Origin: Longimicrobium terrae
GTDB taxonomy: Bacteria > Gemmatimonadota > Gemmatimonadetes > Longimicrobiales > Longimicrobiaceae
DNA length: 64,000 nt
Direction of reading: 5' to 3'
Assembly (NCBI RefSeq): GCF_014202995.1
Contig: NZ_JACHIA010000002.1
Span: 324,645-388,644 of the forward strand
The notes below the pieces were generated by a model. That model worked only from the letters and a program-made list of their open reading frames with translations. It did no database searches and was not told the origin of the DNA. Positions within the stretch are counted from its first letter, which is position 1, and each line of letters starts with the position of its first letter. A program made the position numbers and the translations under genes. Below, piece after piece: positions 7,647 to 14,773 of the stretch.

Positions 7647-8303
7647 ATGGCAAATCCTCGAAAACCCGTCGCGAGACCAAAAGGGCGGGCTGTCAACACC
7701 GGTAAGGCACTTGAGCAGGAGGTTTTCGACACGCTGAACAAGATGGTGTCAACCGGCAGTTTGCCCTTAGACCCGAGATCGTGCTTGGTGCGCCTTAACC
7801 CGTCCTATTATTCCCAGATACGCAAGGAAGAGATCATTTTCGATGTTTCCATAGAGGCTACAATCCCCGGCGCGGAGAGTCCGTTCCTGCTCTGGATTTG
7901 GGAGTGCAAAGATTACAGTTCAGCGGTTCCAGTCCGAGTTGTCGAGGAATTTTCCAAAAAGCTGGATCAGATCGGCGGACATGGAACCAAGGGCACGATC
8001 ATCACACGGGGGGCGTATCAGAAATCTGCGATCAACGTAGCCGAATCCAGCAGAATGGGGCTCGCCCGTTTACTTCCAGAGGGCCAAGTGGATTGGGTGA
8101 TCCAACGAAGTCTTCCAGGAAACATGCGGCTTTCTGTTATCCCGGAGACGTACACAGCATTGACGACGACCGAGTTCGTCGCTCAGAACCAAAATTTCTA
8201 TGGGTTCACTGCTGCCGGACGCACAATGGCCGGACTTTCTCTGGAGGATTTTATACGGTTGAGCGTTGAAGAGTGGCAGGTTGAAGGCGACCAATCCACG
8301 TGA
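7647..8303 (+). CDS. Mrr-like restriction endonuclease-fold protein
   Basis: This 218-aa protein has a PD-(D/E)xK-type core: Asp66 in IIFDVSIEA, a strand, then Glu86-Cys-Lys88 in LWIWECKDYS. This is followed by a helix (VVEEFSKKLDQIGGHGTKG) and the strand GTIITRGAYQKSAINVAES. The last element is the pattern of Mrr-catalytic-like domains, in which the distal strand and helix follow the ExK. Mrr-like proteins cut modified or foreign DNA. The N-terminus is basic (KPVARPKGRAVN). There is no methyltransferase or DNA-recognition domain in the polypeptide. It sits directly after the ImmA/IrrE protease in the lower-GC island, suggesting a two-gene defence or mobile-element module in which the protease could control the nuclease. 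That link is inference. Confidence 0.75.
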   Translation: MANPRKPVARPKGRAVNTGKALEQEVFDTLNKMVSTGSLPLDPRSCLVRLNPSYYSQIRKEEIIFDVSIEATIPGAESPFLLWIWECKDYSSAVPVRVVEEFSKKLDQIGGHGTKGTIITRGAYQKSAINVAESSRMGLARLLPEGQVDWVIQRSLPGNMRLSVIPETYTALTTTEFVAQNQNFYGFTAAGRTMAGLSLEDFIRLSVEEWQVEGDQST

Positions 8304-8370
8304 ACGTACAGAAGGTGCAGGTCATGCGGAACGTGACTCGCGCCCACCTAGAAATAGAGTGGAGAGAAAC

Positions 8371-8407
8371 AGCGGTCGCATGCGGGTTTCCGCATGCGAC
8401 CGCTTTT
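8371..8407 (+). terminator. Strong intrinsic terminator after the island nuclease gene
   Basis: A perfect 15-bp stem (8371-8385 with 8390-8404), a GTTT loop and a TTTT tail at 8404-8407. It lies about 70 bases after the nuclease stop and closes the two-gene island. Confidence 0.9.
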
Positions 8408-8499
8408 CGCTTGTGATGCTCCACGGCTGGCGTTGTTGGCCTCCTCATCTGAGACTCGGGTTTACGGTGCCGCGGGTTGTGCGTCCGGTGTCGTAAATG

Positions 8500-8530
8500 G
8501 ACAGAGTTGACGTTCTTCGACTCTGTCTTT
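8500..8530 (+). terminator. Second stem-loop upstream of the Uma2 gene
   Basis: Stem 8500-8510 with 8517-8527 (11 bp, one G-U pair) around a CGTTCT loop, followed by a short T run. It is a weaker terminator candidate 45 bases before the Uma2 start. TTGACG at 8507-8512 within it could instead be a -35 box, but the matching -10 (TAGCTT) is poor. Confidence 0.4.
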
Positions 8531-8577
8531 AGCTTTGTCCAGTTCGCGCACTTCAGTCACAACGACGGGAGGACGGC

Positions 8578-9276
8578 ATGGACGAAGCACCTGCGGGCGT
8601 ACGACGCTGGAACGTTGACGAGTTCAACAAGCTCGCCGAGATCGGTCTGATTCCGTTTCGTGGCTACGAACTGCTCGACGGCGTGGTATACGCCATCGGC
8701 GGTCACGTTCGGTACTGGTCGCTGCGGGATTACGAGCAGATGATGAACGGCGGCCTGATCACACCGGCCGAGCATGCGGAACTCGTTGAAGGGTTCTTGC
8801 TCGTACGTCCGCAGACCGGGGCTGTCGAGAGCTGGATCCGGATGCGTGCGACAGACTTTCTGTTCCGCGCTGTGGACACGGACCGCTTTCTCCCTTGCGC
8901 CGCGAGTGTCTGGATCATCCTGGACGATTCCAACGTGGCGATCCCGAATATCTCGATCCTTCGGGGGCGGCTGGAGGACTATGACCGGGATGAATGGCCA
9001 TGCGGGGCGGACGCGCTGGTCACCATGGAAGCGACGGCACCTTCCATCCCTGGCGACCTCGAGATGCATCGGCGGCAACGGGCGCGGTTCGGGATTCCCG
9101 AGATGTGGCACGCGGATGGAGGCGCAAACACAATCACGGTCTACACGGCGCCGGCCAGCGGTGACTACGCGGAAGTCCGCAGTTTCGGTCTGGGAGACTC
9201 GTTTGTTTCCGATGCGCTGTCGGGATTGGTGGTTCCGGTGGATGAGATTCTGCGCCCATCCAGACGGCGTGCGTGA
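8578..9276 (+). CDS. Uma2-family (DUF820) protein with degenerate active site
   Basis: This 232-aa protein starts at an ATG preceded by GGGAGGACGGC. It has the Uma2 framework of the PD-(D/E)xK superfamily: an N-terminal W-x-x-x-E/D-Y ... E-L-V-E-G module (residues 45-76), the middle strand AIPNISILRG, LVTMEATAPS, and FGIPEMWHAD. Two usual catalytic positions look replaced: the family's P-D before the central strand is P-N here, and the Lys of the helix before G-V-P-E-Y-W is His/Arg (LEMHRRQRARFGIPEMW). The N-terminal module is also present twice, at residues 9-40 (RRWNVDEFNKL ... YELLDGVVYAI) and 45-76. So the protein may be catalytically inactive. Uma2 proteins are abundant, often in multiple copies, and their function is poorly understood. 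Confidence 0.75.
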   Translation: MDEAPAGVRRWNVDEFNKLAEIGLIPFRGYELLDGVVYAIGGHVRYWSLRDYEQMMNGGLITPAEHAELVEGFLLVRPQTGAVESWIRMRATDFLFRAVDTDRFLPCAASVWIILDDSNVAIPNISILRGRLEDYDRDEWPCGADALVTMEATAPSIPGDLEMHRRQRARFGIPEMWHADGGANTITVYTAPASGDYAEVRSFGLGDSFVSDALSGLVVPVDEILRPSRRRA

Positions 9277-9421
9277 GCCGCATGGGTTGCCGCCGGGGCC
9301 TCCGAGGTGAATTATCCCCGTCCCGAGGCTGCACGCGGCCTCCGGATTGTTTTTGGACCGGAGCCTGACCCCGCGGGGCCGCCCGGCTGCGTCCCCTCGA
9401 CTGAAATCATTCGATCCGCTG

Positions 9422-10795
9422 ATGAAACAGACCATCCGCATCGCCTCCGGCCAGGGCTTCTGGGGAGACCAGCTGGACGCGCCCAAGCAGCAGGTGGAGG
9501 GCGGCCCCATCGACTACCTGATGCTCGACTACTTGGCCGAGGTCACGATGTCGATCATGCAGAAGCAGCGCAGCCGCAACCCGTCGGCCGGGTACGCGCG
9601 CGACTTCGTGCCGCTGATGGGCGAGATTCTGCCCGCGGTGGTGGAGCGGGGGATTCGCGTGGTGGCCAACGCCGGCGGGGTGAACCCCAACGGCTGCCGC
9701 GACGCCGTGCTGGAGGAGGCCCGCAAGGCGGGGCTGGGCGGCCGCGCGCGGGTGGGCACCATCACCGGCGACGACATCCTGGAGCGCCTGCCGGATCTGC
9801 TGGCGCGCGGGGTGGAACTCAAGAACATGGAAACGGGCGAGCCGCTCAGCACCGTGCTGGACCGGGTGCAGAGCGCCAACGCGTACATCGGCGCGCGCCC
9901 CATCGTGGAGGCGCTGCGCCAGGACGCGCACGTGGTCATCACCGGCCGGTCCACGGACACGGCGCTGACCTACGCGCCCATGATCCACGAATTCGGGTGG
10001 AGTCTGGACGACAACGACCGCATCGCTGCGGGCGTGGTGGCGGGGCACATCAACGAGTGCGGCGCGCAGGCGTCGGGCGGCAACCACCTGCTGGACTGGC
10101 GCACGGTGCCGGACTTGGCGCGCATCGGCTACCCCATCATCGAAGCGTCGCCGGACGGCTCGTTCATCGTCACCAAGCACGACGGCACGGGCGGGCGCGT
10201 GACGGTGCCCACGGTCAAGGAGCAGCTCGTCTACGAGATGGGCGATCCGCACAGCTACATCACGCCGGACGTGGTGGCGGACTTCACCAGCATCCGCCTG
10301 GAAGAGGCCGGCCCGGACCGCGTTCGCGTGCATGGCGTCACGGGCGGCCCGCGCACGGACCTGCTCAAGGTGAGCATCGCGTACTCCGACGGCTACAAGG
10401 CGTCCGGCACCCTCGTCTACTCCTGGCCCGACGCGGTGGAAAAGGCGCAGATGGCCGACCGCGTGCTGCGCGAGCGGCTGGACCGTCTGGGGCTGAAGTT
10501 TGACGAGGTGCTGACGGAATACGTGGGGTGGAACGCCACCCACGGCCCGCTCGCCGGCCCGCTGCCGCGCGACCTGCCCGAGGTGACCGTCCGCTGGGGC
10601 GTGCGCGGGCAGGACAGAGCGGCGGTGGAGCGCTTCACCAAGGAGATCGCGCCGCTCGTCCTGGCCGGCCCGCCGTCCGTCACCGGCTTTGCGGGCGGGC
10701 GCCCGGCGGTGCAGGAGATCATGGCGTACTGGCCGGCGCTGATTCCCAAGTCGGAGATCGAGCCGGGGCTGAAGGTGGAGGTGGTGACGGCGTGA
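9422..10795 (+). CDS. AtuA/DUF1446 family acyclic terpene utilization-like protein
   Basis: This 457-aa protein has the DUF1446/AtuA N-terminal family sequence: [70 protein letters not shown] and [19 protein letters not shown]. AtuA is part of the citronellol/geraniol degradation cluster of Pseudomonas (with a geranyl-CoA carboxylase). Homologues in other bacteria accompany acyl-CoA carboxylases, so a role in carboxylated-isoprenoid or acyl-CoA catabolism is the best guess. The biochemical activity is not established. The start was placed at 9422, where family similarity begins; an in-frame start at 9347 adds 25 Arg/Pro-rich residues. The carboxylase beta subunit at 4600 could be a functional partner, although it is 3 kb away across the acquired island. 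Confidence 0.85.
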   Translation: MKQTIRIASGQGFWGDQLDAPKQQVEGGPIDYLMLDYLAEVTMSIMQKQRSRNPSAGYARDFVPLMGEILPAVVERGIRVVANAGGVNPNGCRDAVLEEARKAGLGGRARVGTITGDDILERLPDLLARGVELKNMETGEPLSTVLDRVQSANAYIGARPIVEALRQDAHVVITGRSTDTALTYAPMIHEFGWSLDDNDRIAAGVVAGHINECGAQASGGNHLLDWRTVPDLARIGYPIIEASPDGSFIVTKHDGTGGRVTVPTVKEQLVYEMGDPHSYITPDVVADFTSIRLEEAGPDRVRVHGVTGGPRTDLLKVSIAYSDGYKASGTLVYSWPDAVEKAQMADRVLRERLDRLGLKFDEVLTEYVGWNATHGPLAGPLPRDLPEVTVRWGVRGQDRAAVERFTKEIAPLVLAGPPSVTGFAGGRPAVQEIMAYWPALIPKSEIEPGLKVEVVTA

Positions 10796-10810
10796 AGGGG
10801 ATGGAACTGA

Positions 10811-10896
10811 AGTACGAAAGTGCGAAGGAACGAAAGTACGAAATTGACGGCATCGGTCACCACTCTCGTACTCTCGTACTCCCGCACTTTCGTACT
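10811..10896. repeat. Intergenic inverted repeat (AGTACGAAAGTGCG type)
   Basis: Arms of 31 bases (10811-10841 and 10866-10896) match at 26 positions, with a perfect 14-bp outer part AGTACGAAAGTGCG. Each arm also contains short direct repeats of the form GTACGA(A/G)A. It lies between the AtuA-like gene and rnz, and would form a long hairpin in the transcript. It looks like a dispersed intergenic element rather than a terminator (no T run). Confidence 0.75.
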
Positions 10897-10919
10897 CGCC
10901 TCGCGGAGCCCGTGGCGCG

Positions 10920-11831
10920 ATGAGAGTCACGTTCCTGGGCACCGCCGCCGCGCGCCCCACCGTGGGCCGCAACGTCTCGTCGCTGATCATGCAGCGCGAG
11001 GGCGACACGATGATGTTCGACTGCGGCGAGGGGACGCAGCGCCAGATGATGCGCTACGGCACCGGCTTCGCCTTCAGCGACATCTTCTTTACGCACCTGC
11101 ACGCGGACCACTTTCTGGGCGTCATCGGGCTGCTGCGCACGCTGGGGCTGCAGGCGCGCGAGGAGCCCGTGCACCTGTGGACGCCGCGCGGCACGGCCGA
11201 CACGCTGCGGCAGGCCGTGGACCTGGGCGTGGAGCGCGTGCCGTTCGAGGTGCCCATCCACGAGCTGGAGCCGGGTGAGGCGGTCAAACGCGGCGATTAC
11301 GACGTGGTGCCGTTCCGCACGCAGCACGCGGGGCGCTCGCTGGGCTACGCGGTGGTGGAGCATCCGCGGATGGGGCGCTTCAACGCGGCGCTCGCGCGGG
11401 AACTCGGTATCCCGGAGGGGCCGCTGTGGGGCAAGCTGCACCACGGGGAGACGGTGGAGGTGGACGGCCGCGTCTTCGATCCCGGAGAACTGGTGGGCGA
11501 GGCGCGTCCCGGCCGCCGCGTGGTCTACACCGGCGACACGCGGCCCACGGCGGGGACGCGCGAGCACGCCAGGGACGCGGATCTGCTGATCCACGAAGCG
11601 ACGTTCGCGCAGGACGAGGCGGACCGCGCGGTGGCCACGGGGCACAGCACCGCCCGCGAGGCCGCGGAACTGGCGGCCTCCATCGGCGTGCGGCGCCTGG
11701 CGCTCACGCACTTTTCCCCGCGCTACGCGGATGATCCCCGGCTGCTGGAGCGCGAGGCCAAGCCGCTGTTTCCGGACGTGGTCACGGCGTATGACGGCAT
11801 GGTGATCGAGGTTCCGTACCGCGAAGCCTGA
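10920..11831 (+). CDS. rnz: Ribonuclease Z (tRNA 3'-endonuclease)
   Basis: This 303-aa metallo-beta-lactamase-fold RNase removes the 3' trailer of tRNA precursors. The zinc motif HLHADH is at residues 59-64 in FTHLHADHFLGVIGLLRTL. It is preceded by the typical opening MRVTFLGTAAARPTVGRN and LIMQREGDTMMFDCGEGTQRQ. Downstream are VVYTGDTRPT (motif III, bridging Asp), LLIHEATFA, TGHSTAREAAELA and LALTHFSPRY (last His). The insertion LARELGIPEGPLWGKLHHG corresponds to the exosite region of long-form bacterial RNase Z. The length is normal. The 124-bp upstream gap is filled mostly by an inverted repeat. A strong terminator follows the stop. Confidence 0.96.
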   Translation: MRVTFLGTAAARPTVGRNVSSLIMQREGDTMMFDCGEGTQRQMMRYGTGFAFSDIFFTHLHADHFLGVIGLLRTLGLQAREEPVHLWTPRGTADTLRQAVDLGVERVPFEVPIHELEPGEAVKRGDYDVVPFRTQHAGRSLGYAVVEHPRMGRFNAALARELGIPEGPLWGKLHHGETVEVDGRVFDPGELVGEARPGRRVVYTGDTRPTAGTREHARDADLLIHEATFAQDEADRAVATGHSTAREAAELAASIGVRRLALTHFSPRYADDPRLLEREAKPLFPDVVTAYDGMVIEVPYREA

Positions 11832-11854
11832 CAGGCCGCGGCGGGTACAAAGAC

Positions 11855-11893
11855 GAGCGTCCGCGGAGAGGTTTCTCCGCGGACGCTCTTTTT
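11855..11893 (+). terminator. Intrinsic terminator of rnz
   Basis: Perfect 15-bp stem GAGCGTCCGCGGAGA / TCTCCGCGGACGCTC with a GGTT loop, and TTTTT at 11889-11893. It lies between convergent rnz and the leftward peptide gene. Confidence 0.93.
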
Positions 11894-11915
11894 CTATCCT
11901 CCCGGCGCGGTTGGC

Positions 11916-12212
11916 TCAGGGCTCCGGCTCGACCGGATAGCAGGGGTAGCACGTGGCGTTCGGACAGGTGCCCTGCCAGCAGGTGCGGCACGTGTTCTGG
12001 CAGCTCGCGTAGCAGCTGTTATAGCAGGAGCCGTTGCAGCTGACGTCGCAGGTGACGGACGTGTGCGGCGGGCAGGCCTCGGTGTAGTCCGGCTCCTGCG
12101 GATAGCAGGGATAATCCGTTACGGCCTCGTGGGCGCGCACGGTACCCTCGCCCCCGGCAGACCCGGTCGCGAACGTCTCCACGCGCAGATCGTCCATCCT
12201 GAGCTTCTTCAT
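11916..12212 (-). CDS. Twelve-cysteine peptide with pinensin-like leader, putative RiPP precursor
   Basis: This 98-aa peptide starts at an ATG preceded by GGAGGAGGGGGACG on the minus strand, a very good ribosome site. The leader MKKLRMDDLRVETFATG, then GEGTVRAHE, is the same class as the three peptides near 3.2-4.4 kb. The core has 12 cysteines. The centre is a regular ladder in which each Cys follows Ser or Thr with period four: CDVSCNGSCYNSCYASC then QNTCRTC. Flanking blocks CYPQEPDY and CYPCYPVEPEP are Pro/Tyr/Glu-rich. A repeated x-x-[S/T]-C ladder could suit lanthionine, azoline or disulfide/metal cross-linking; none can be chosen from sequence. No modifying enzyme is near. It is convergent with rnz. 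Confidence 0.75.
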   Translation of the reverse strand: MKKLRMDDLRVETFATGSAGGEGTVRAHEAVTDYPCYPQEPDYTEACPPHTSVTCDVSCNGSCYNSCYASCQNTCRTCWQGTCPNATCYPCYPVEPEP

Positions 12213-12402
12213 CGTCCCCCTCCTCCGGTTGGTCGTGTGGCTCCTGTAGCCATGGTTCCATCAACTAAGCGTCTTGAATGGATAGGCGCAAGTTCGGCGT
12301 TCCGTGGTGCCGTGTGGAGAGAGTTTCGTCCAGCGGGTGGAAGTGATAAGATGACTTGCGCCGTTTGCTGCCGTGGCTCTTCTCCTCCTCATCCCACCGC
12401 CG

Positions 12403-13779
12403 ATGCCGATCTCCGCAACCCGCATCCTGCCGGTCATGGCCGTGCTTGCCGTCTTCGCTGCCGAGCAGGCCAGCGCGCAGGCGTCTCCGGCGCCGCCCGT
12501 CGCCCTGACCGCGGAGGAGGATCACCGGCGGATGATGGCGCTGCTGGGGATCGATTCGCTGCGGCCCGGGCCGTCCGGAAACCCGCGCGCGCCGAACGCC
12601 GCCAACGCCGACGAGTCTCGCGCGTCGCCGTATGCGTCGCTCCCCGATCCGCTCGTTTTCAATGACGGCAAGCCGGTGCGGACCGCGGCGGAATGGGAGC
12701 GGCGCCGCGCGGAGATCGTGGAGCACTTTGACCGCGAGGTGTACGGCCGCGTGCCCCGCGACGTCCCCGGGGTGCGGTGGGAAGTCGCCAGCACCACGCG
12801 GGAGATGAACGGCGGCGTGCCCGTCATCGTCAAGAAGCTGGTGGGGCGGGTGGACAACCGGGCGTACCCGCTGCGTTCCGTCGCCATCGACCTTACTGTG
12901 ACGACCCCGGCTGACGCGACGGGGCCCGTGCCGCTGATGATCAACTTCGGGTGGGCGCCGCCGCCGGGGATGCGGCCGCCGCCCGTGTCTGCAAACGGGG
13001 CGGCTCCCGCGGCGCCGACATGGCAGCAGCAGCTTCTGGCGCGCGGCTGGGGATACGCGGTGCTGATCCCCACGAGCTACCAGGAAGACAGCGGGGCGGG
13101 GCTCACCCGCGGCGTCATCGGGCTGGCGAACCGCGGGCAGCCGCGGCGGCCGGACGACTGGGGCGCGCTGCGGGCGTGGGCGTGGGGCGCCAGCCGCGCC
13201 ATCGACTACCTGGAGACGGATCCCGCCGTGGACGCGCGGCGGGTGGGGATCGAGGGGCTCTCGCGCTACGGCAAGGCGGCGATCGTGGCGATGGCGTACG
13301 AGCCGCGCCTGGCCATCGGCTTCATCGGCTCGTCGGGGGCGGGCGGGGCCAAGATCCTGCGCCGCGTGTTCGGCGAGCAGGTGGAGAATCTGGCGTCGTC
13401 CGGCGAGTACCACTGGTTCGCGGGCAACTTCATCCGCTACGCAGGCCCGCTTTCGCCCACCGACCTGCCGGTGGACGCGCACGAGCTGATCTCCCTGTGC
13501 GCGCCGCGTCCCGTGTTCATCAGCGTGGGATCGCCCGCGGTGGAGGGGCAGTGGATCGACGCGCGCGGGATGTTCATCGCCGGCGTGCATGCGGGGCCCG
13601 TCTACCGGCTGCTGGGGCGGCGGGGGCTGGATGCGGACCAGTTTCCGCCACAGGAGACCACGCTTGCCGGCGGGGAGATCGCTTTCCGCCAGCACGCGGG
13701 CGGTCACACGACCGGCCCCAACTGGCCCGCCTTTCTGGACTACGCGCAGCGGTACATCGGCCCCGCCGCCTCGCGCTGA
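12403..13779 (+). CDS. Secreted carbohydrate esterase family 15 (glucuronoyl esterase-like)
   Basis: This alpha/beta-hydrolase of 458 aa matches the bacterial CE15 family, which cleaves esters between lignin alcohols and 4-O-methyl-glucuronic acid of xylan. The catalytic Ser287 is in GIEGLSRYGKAAIVAMA (G-x-S-R-x-G-K motif). The family block IGSSGAGGAKILRRVFGE, GEYHWFAGNF and the catalytic His435 in RQHAGGHTTGPNWPAF are all present. Residues 1 to about 27 form a signal peptide with a hydrophobic core (ILPVMAVLAVFAAEQASA) and likely cleavage after ASA, so it is exported. The start ATG 12403 gives a canonical signal peptide; a GTG ten codons upstream is less likely. It is a monocistron between two hairpins; plant-biomass turnover is the likely role. 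Confidence 0.85.
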   Translation: MPISATRILPVMAVLAVFAAEQASAQASPAPPVALTAEEDHRRMMALLGIDSLRPGPSGNPRAPNAANADESRASPYASLPDPLVFNDGKPVRTAAEWERRRAEIVEHFDREVYGRVPRDVPGVRWEVASTTREMNGGVPVIVKKLVGRVDNRAYPLRSVAIDLTVTTPADATGPVPLMINFGWAPPPGMRPPPVSANGAAPAAPTWQQQLLARGWGYAVLIPTSYQEDSGAGLTRGVIGLANRGQPRRPDDWGALRAWAWGASRAIDYLETDPAVDARRVGIEGLSRYGKAAIVAMAYEPRLAIGFIGSSGAGGAKILRRVFGEQVENLASSGEYHWFAGNFIRYAGPLSPTDLPVDAHELISLCAPRPVFISVGSPAVEGQWIDARGMFIAGVHAGPVYRLLGRRGLDADQFPPQETTLAGGEIAFRQHAGGHTTGPNWPAFLDYAQRYIGPAASR

Positions 13780-13802
13780 ACCGGAGCCGCGCAGCATGCA
13801 TG

Positions 13803-13846
13803 GACGGAGTCGGCGGAGATCGTTTCCGTTGACTCCGTCGCTTTTT
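13803..13846 (+). terminator. Terminator after the CE15 esterase gene
   Basis: GACGGAGTC (13803-13811) pairs with GACTCCGTC (13831-13839) around a 19-base loop that can pair further, followed by GC and TTTTT (13842-13846). Confidence 0.75.
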
Positions 13847-13956
13847 GATGGAGATTACGCGTCCCGGTCCCCTCATCCGCCTTCGATGTCGAAATCGCCG
13901 CTCCCCGTTCGACCATGGGTGTTCACGGCGGTTTTCATCCATCCCGGAGAGTCCTC

Positions 13957-14310
13957 ATGAAGTATCTCTGCCTGATCTACGACAACGAACAGACCTGGAA
14001 CGAGATGCCGGAGAGCGAGTCCAAGTCCATGATCGACGAGTACTTCGCCATCAGCGACGCGCTTGCCCAGAGCGGCCAGCTGATCGCGGGCGAGGCGCTG
14101 GAGCCCGTGGCCACCGCGACCACGGTGCGCGTGCGCAACGGCAAGCTCACCACCACCGACGGCCCGTTCGCCGAGACCAAGGAGCAGCTGGGCGGCTTTT
14201 ACCTGATCGAGGCGCGCGACCTGAACGAGGCCATCCAGGTGGCGGCCCGCTTCCCGTCCGCGCGCGTCGGCTCGGTGGAGGTGCGGCCGATCATGGAATT
14301 CGAGATGTAG
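13957..14310 (+). CDS. YCII/DGPF-domain protein (copy 1)
   Basis: This 117-aa protein of the YCII-related (DGPF) family opens with [19 protein letters not shown]. It contains the name motif DGPF in [20 protein letters not shown], and ends with a VRPIMEFEM strand. The fold is a dimeric ferredoxin-like alpha/beta barrel; the biochemical role is unknown. It is the first of two paralogues immediately upstream of an ECF sigma factor. Genes of this family are the defining neighbours of the ECF42 group and are its known or predicted targets. The ATG at 13957 has GGAGA nine bases upstream and matches the paralogue's start. Confidence 0.9.
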   Translation: MKYLCLIYDNEQTWNEMPESESKSMIDEYFAISDALAQSGQLIAGEALEPVATATTVRVRNGKLTTTDGPFAETKEQLGGFYLIEARDLNEAIQVAARFPSARVGSVEVRPIMEFEM

Positions 14311-14395
14311 ATGATCGCCGGGATCGGGGGGAGGACGGGCATCCGCCTCCCCTCGATCCGCAAATACTTTCGACGGCACCCGGACGAGGATACCG

Positions 14396-14773
14396 ATGAA
14401 GTACCTGTGCCTGATCTACCAGCAGGAGCGCGATTGGGAGGCGATGCCGCAGGCCGAGGCGGACGCGTGGCTGGCCGAGTGCCTGGCTGTGGGGCGGGGG
14501 ATCGAGGCGGATGGTCACCACCTCGCGGGCGAGGCGCTGCATCCCGCCGCGACGGCGACGATCGTGCGCGTACGGGACGGCAGAATTTCCGCCACGGACG
14601 GGCCGTATGCCGAGACCAAGGAGCAGCTGGGCGGCTTCTACCTGATCGAGGCGAGCGGGATGGAAGAGGCGGTCCGGATCGCCGCGCGCATCCCGTCCGC
14701 GCGCACGGGATGCATCGAGGTCCGCCCCGTGGTGGAGTTCGATGCGGAAACATCGGTTGATGACGGGAGATGA
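14396..14773 (+). CDS. YCII/DGPF-domain protein (copy 2)
   Basis: This 125-aa paralogue of the preceding gene has the same opening [37 protein letters not shown] (DGPF altered to DGPY) and [23 protein letters not shown] lies eight bases before the start. Its 3' end overlaps the sigma factor start by about 30 bases, so expression of sigma factor and YCII protein is coupled. The two copies arose by duplication; the second has drifted at the name motif. Function is unknown, with a role in the ECF42 regulon inferred from context. Confidence 0.88.
   Translation: MKYLCLIYQQERDWEAMPQAEADAWLAECLAVGRGIEADGHHLAGEALHPAATATIVRVRDGRISATDGPYAETKEQLGGFYLIEASGMEEAVRIAARIPSARTGCIEVRPVVEFDAETSVDDGR

Larger units (their letters stand above)
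6660..8570. other. Lower-GC island (probable horizontal acquisition)
   Basis: From just after the barstar-like stop to the Uma2 start, base composition falls to roughly half G+C against about 70% around it. Codon choice shifts with it: many A/T third positions and TTA, AGA, ATA codons in the two genes here. It holds an ImmA/IrrE metallopeptidase and an Mrr-like nuclease. No integrase, direct repeats or tRNA are visible at the edges, so the mode of entry is unknown. Confidence 0.7.

Noticed and set aside
8500-8535. Promoter TTGACG ... TAGCTT for the Uma2 gene
   Set aside because: The -10 is poor and the -35 lies inside a hairpin with terminator character; not called as a promoter.
12265-13797. 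510-codon minus-strand frame opposite the CE15 esterase
   Set aside because: Shadow of a clear signal-peptide-bearing CE15 enzyme with catalytic Ser and His in place.
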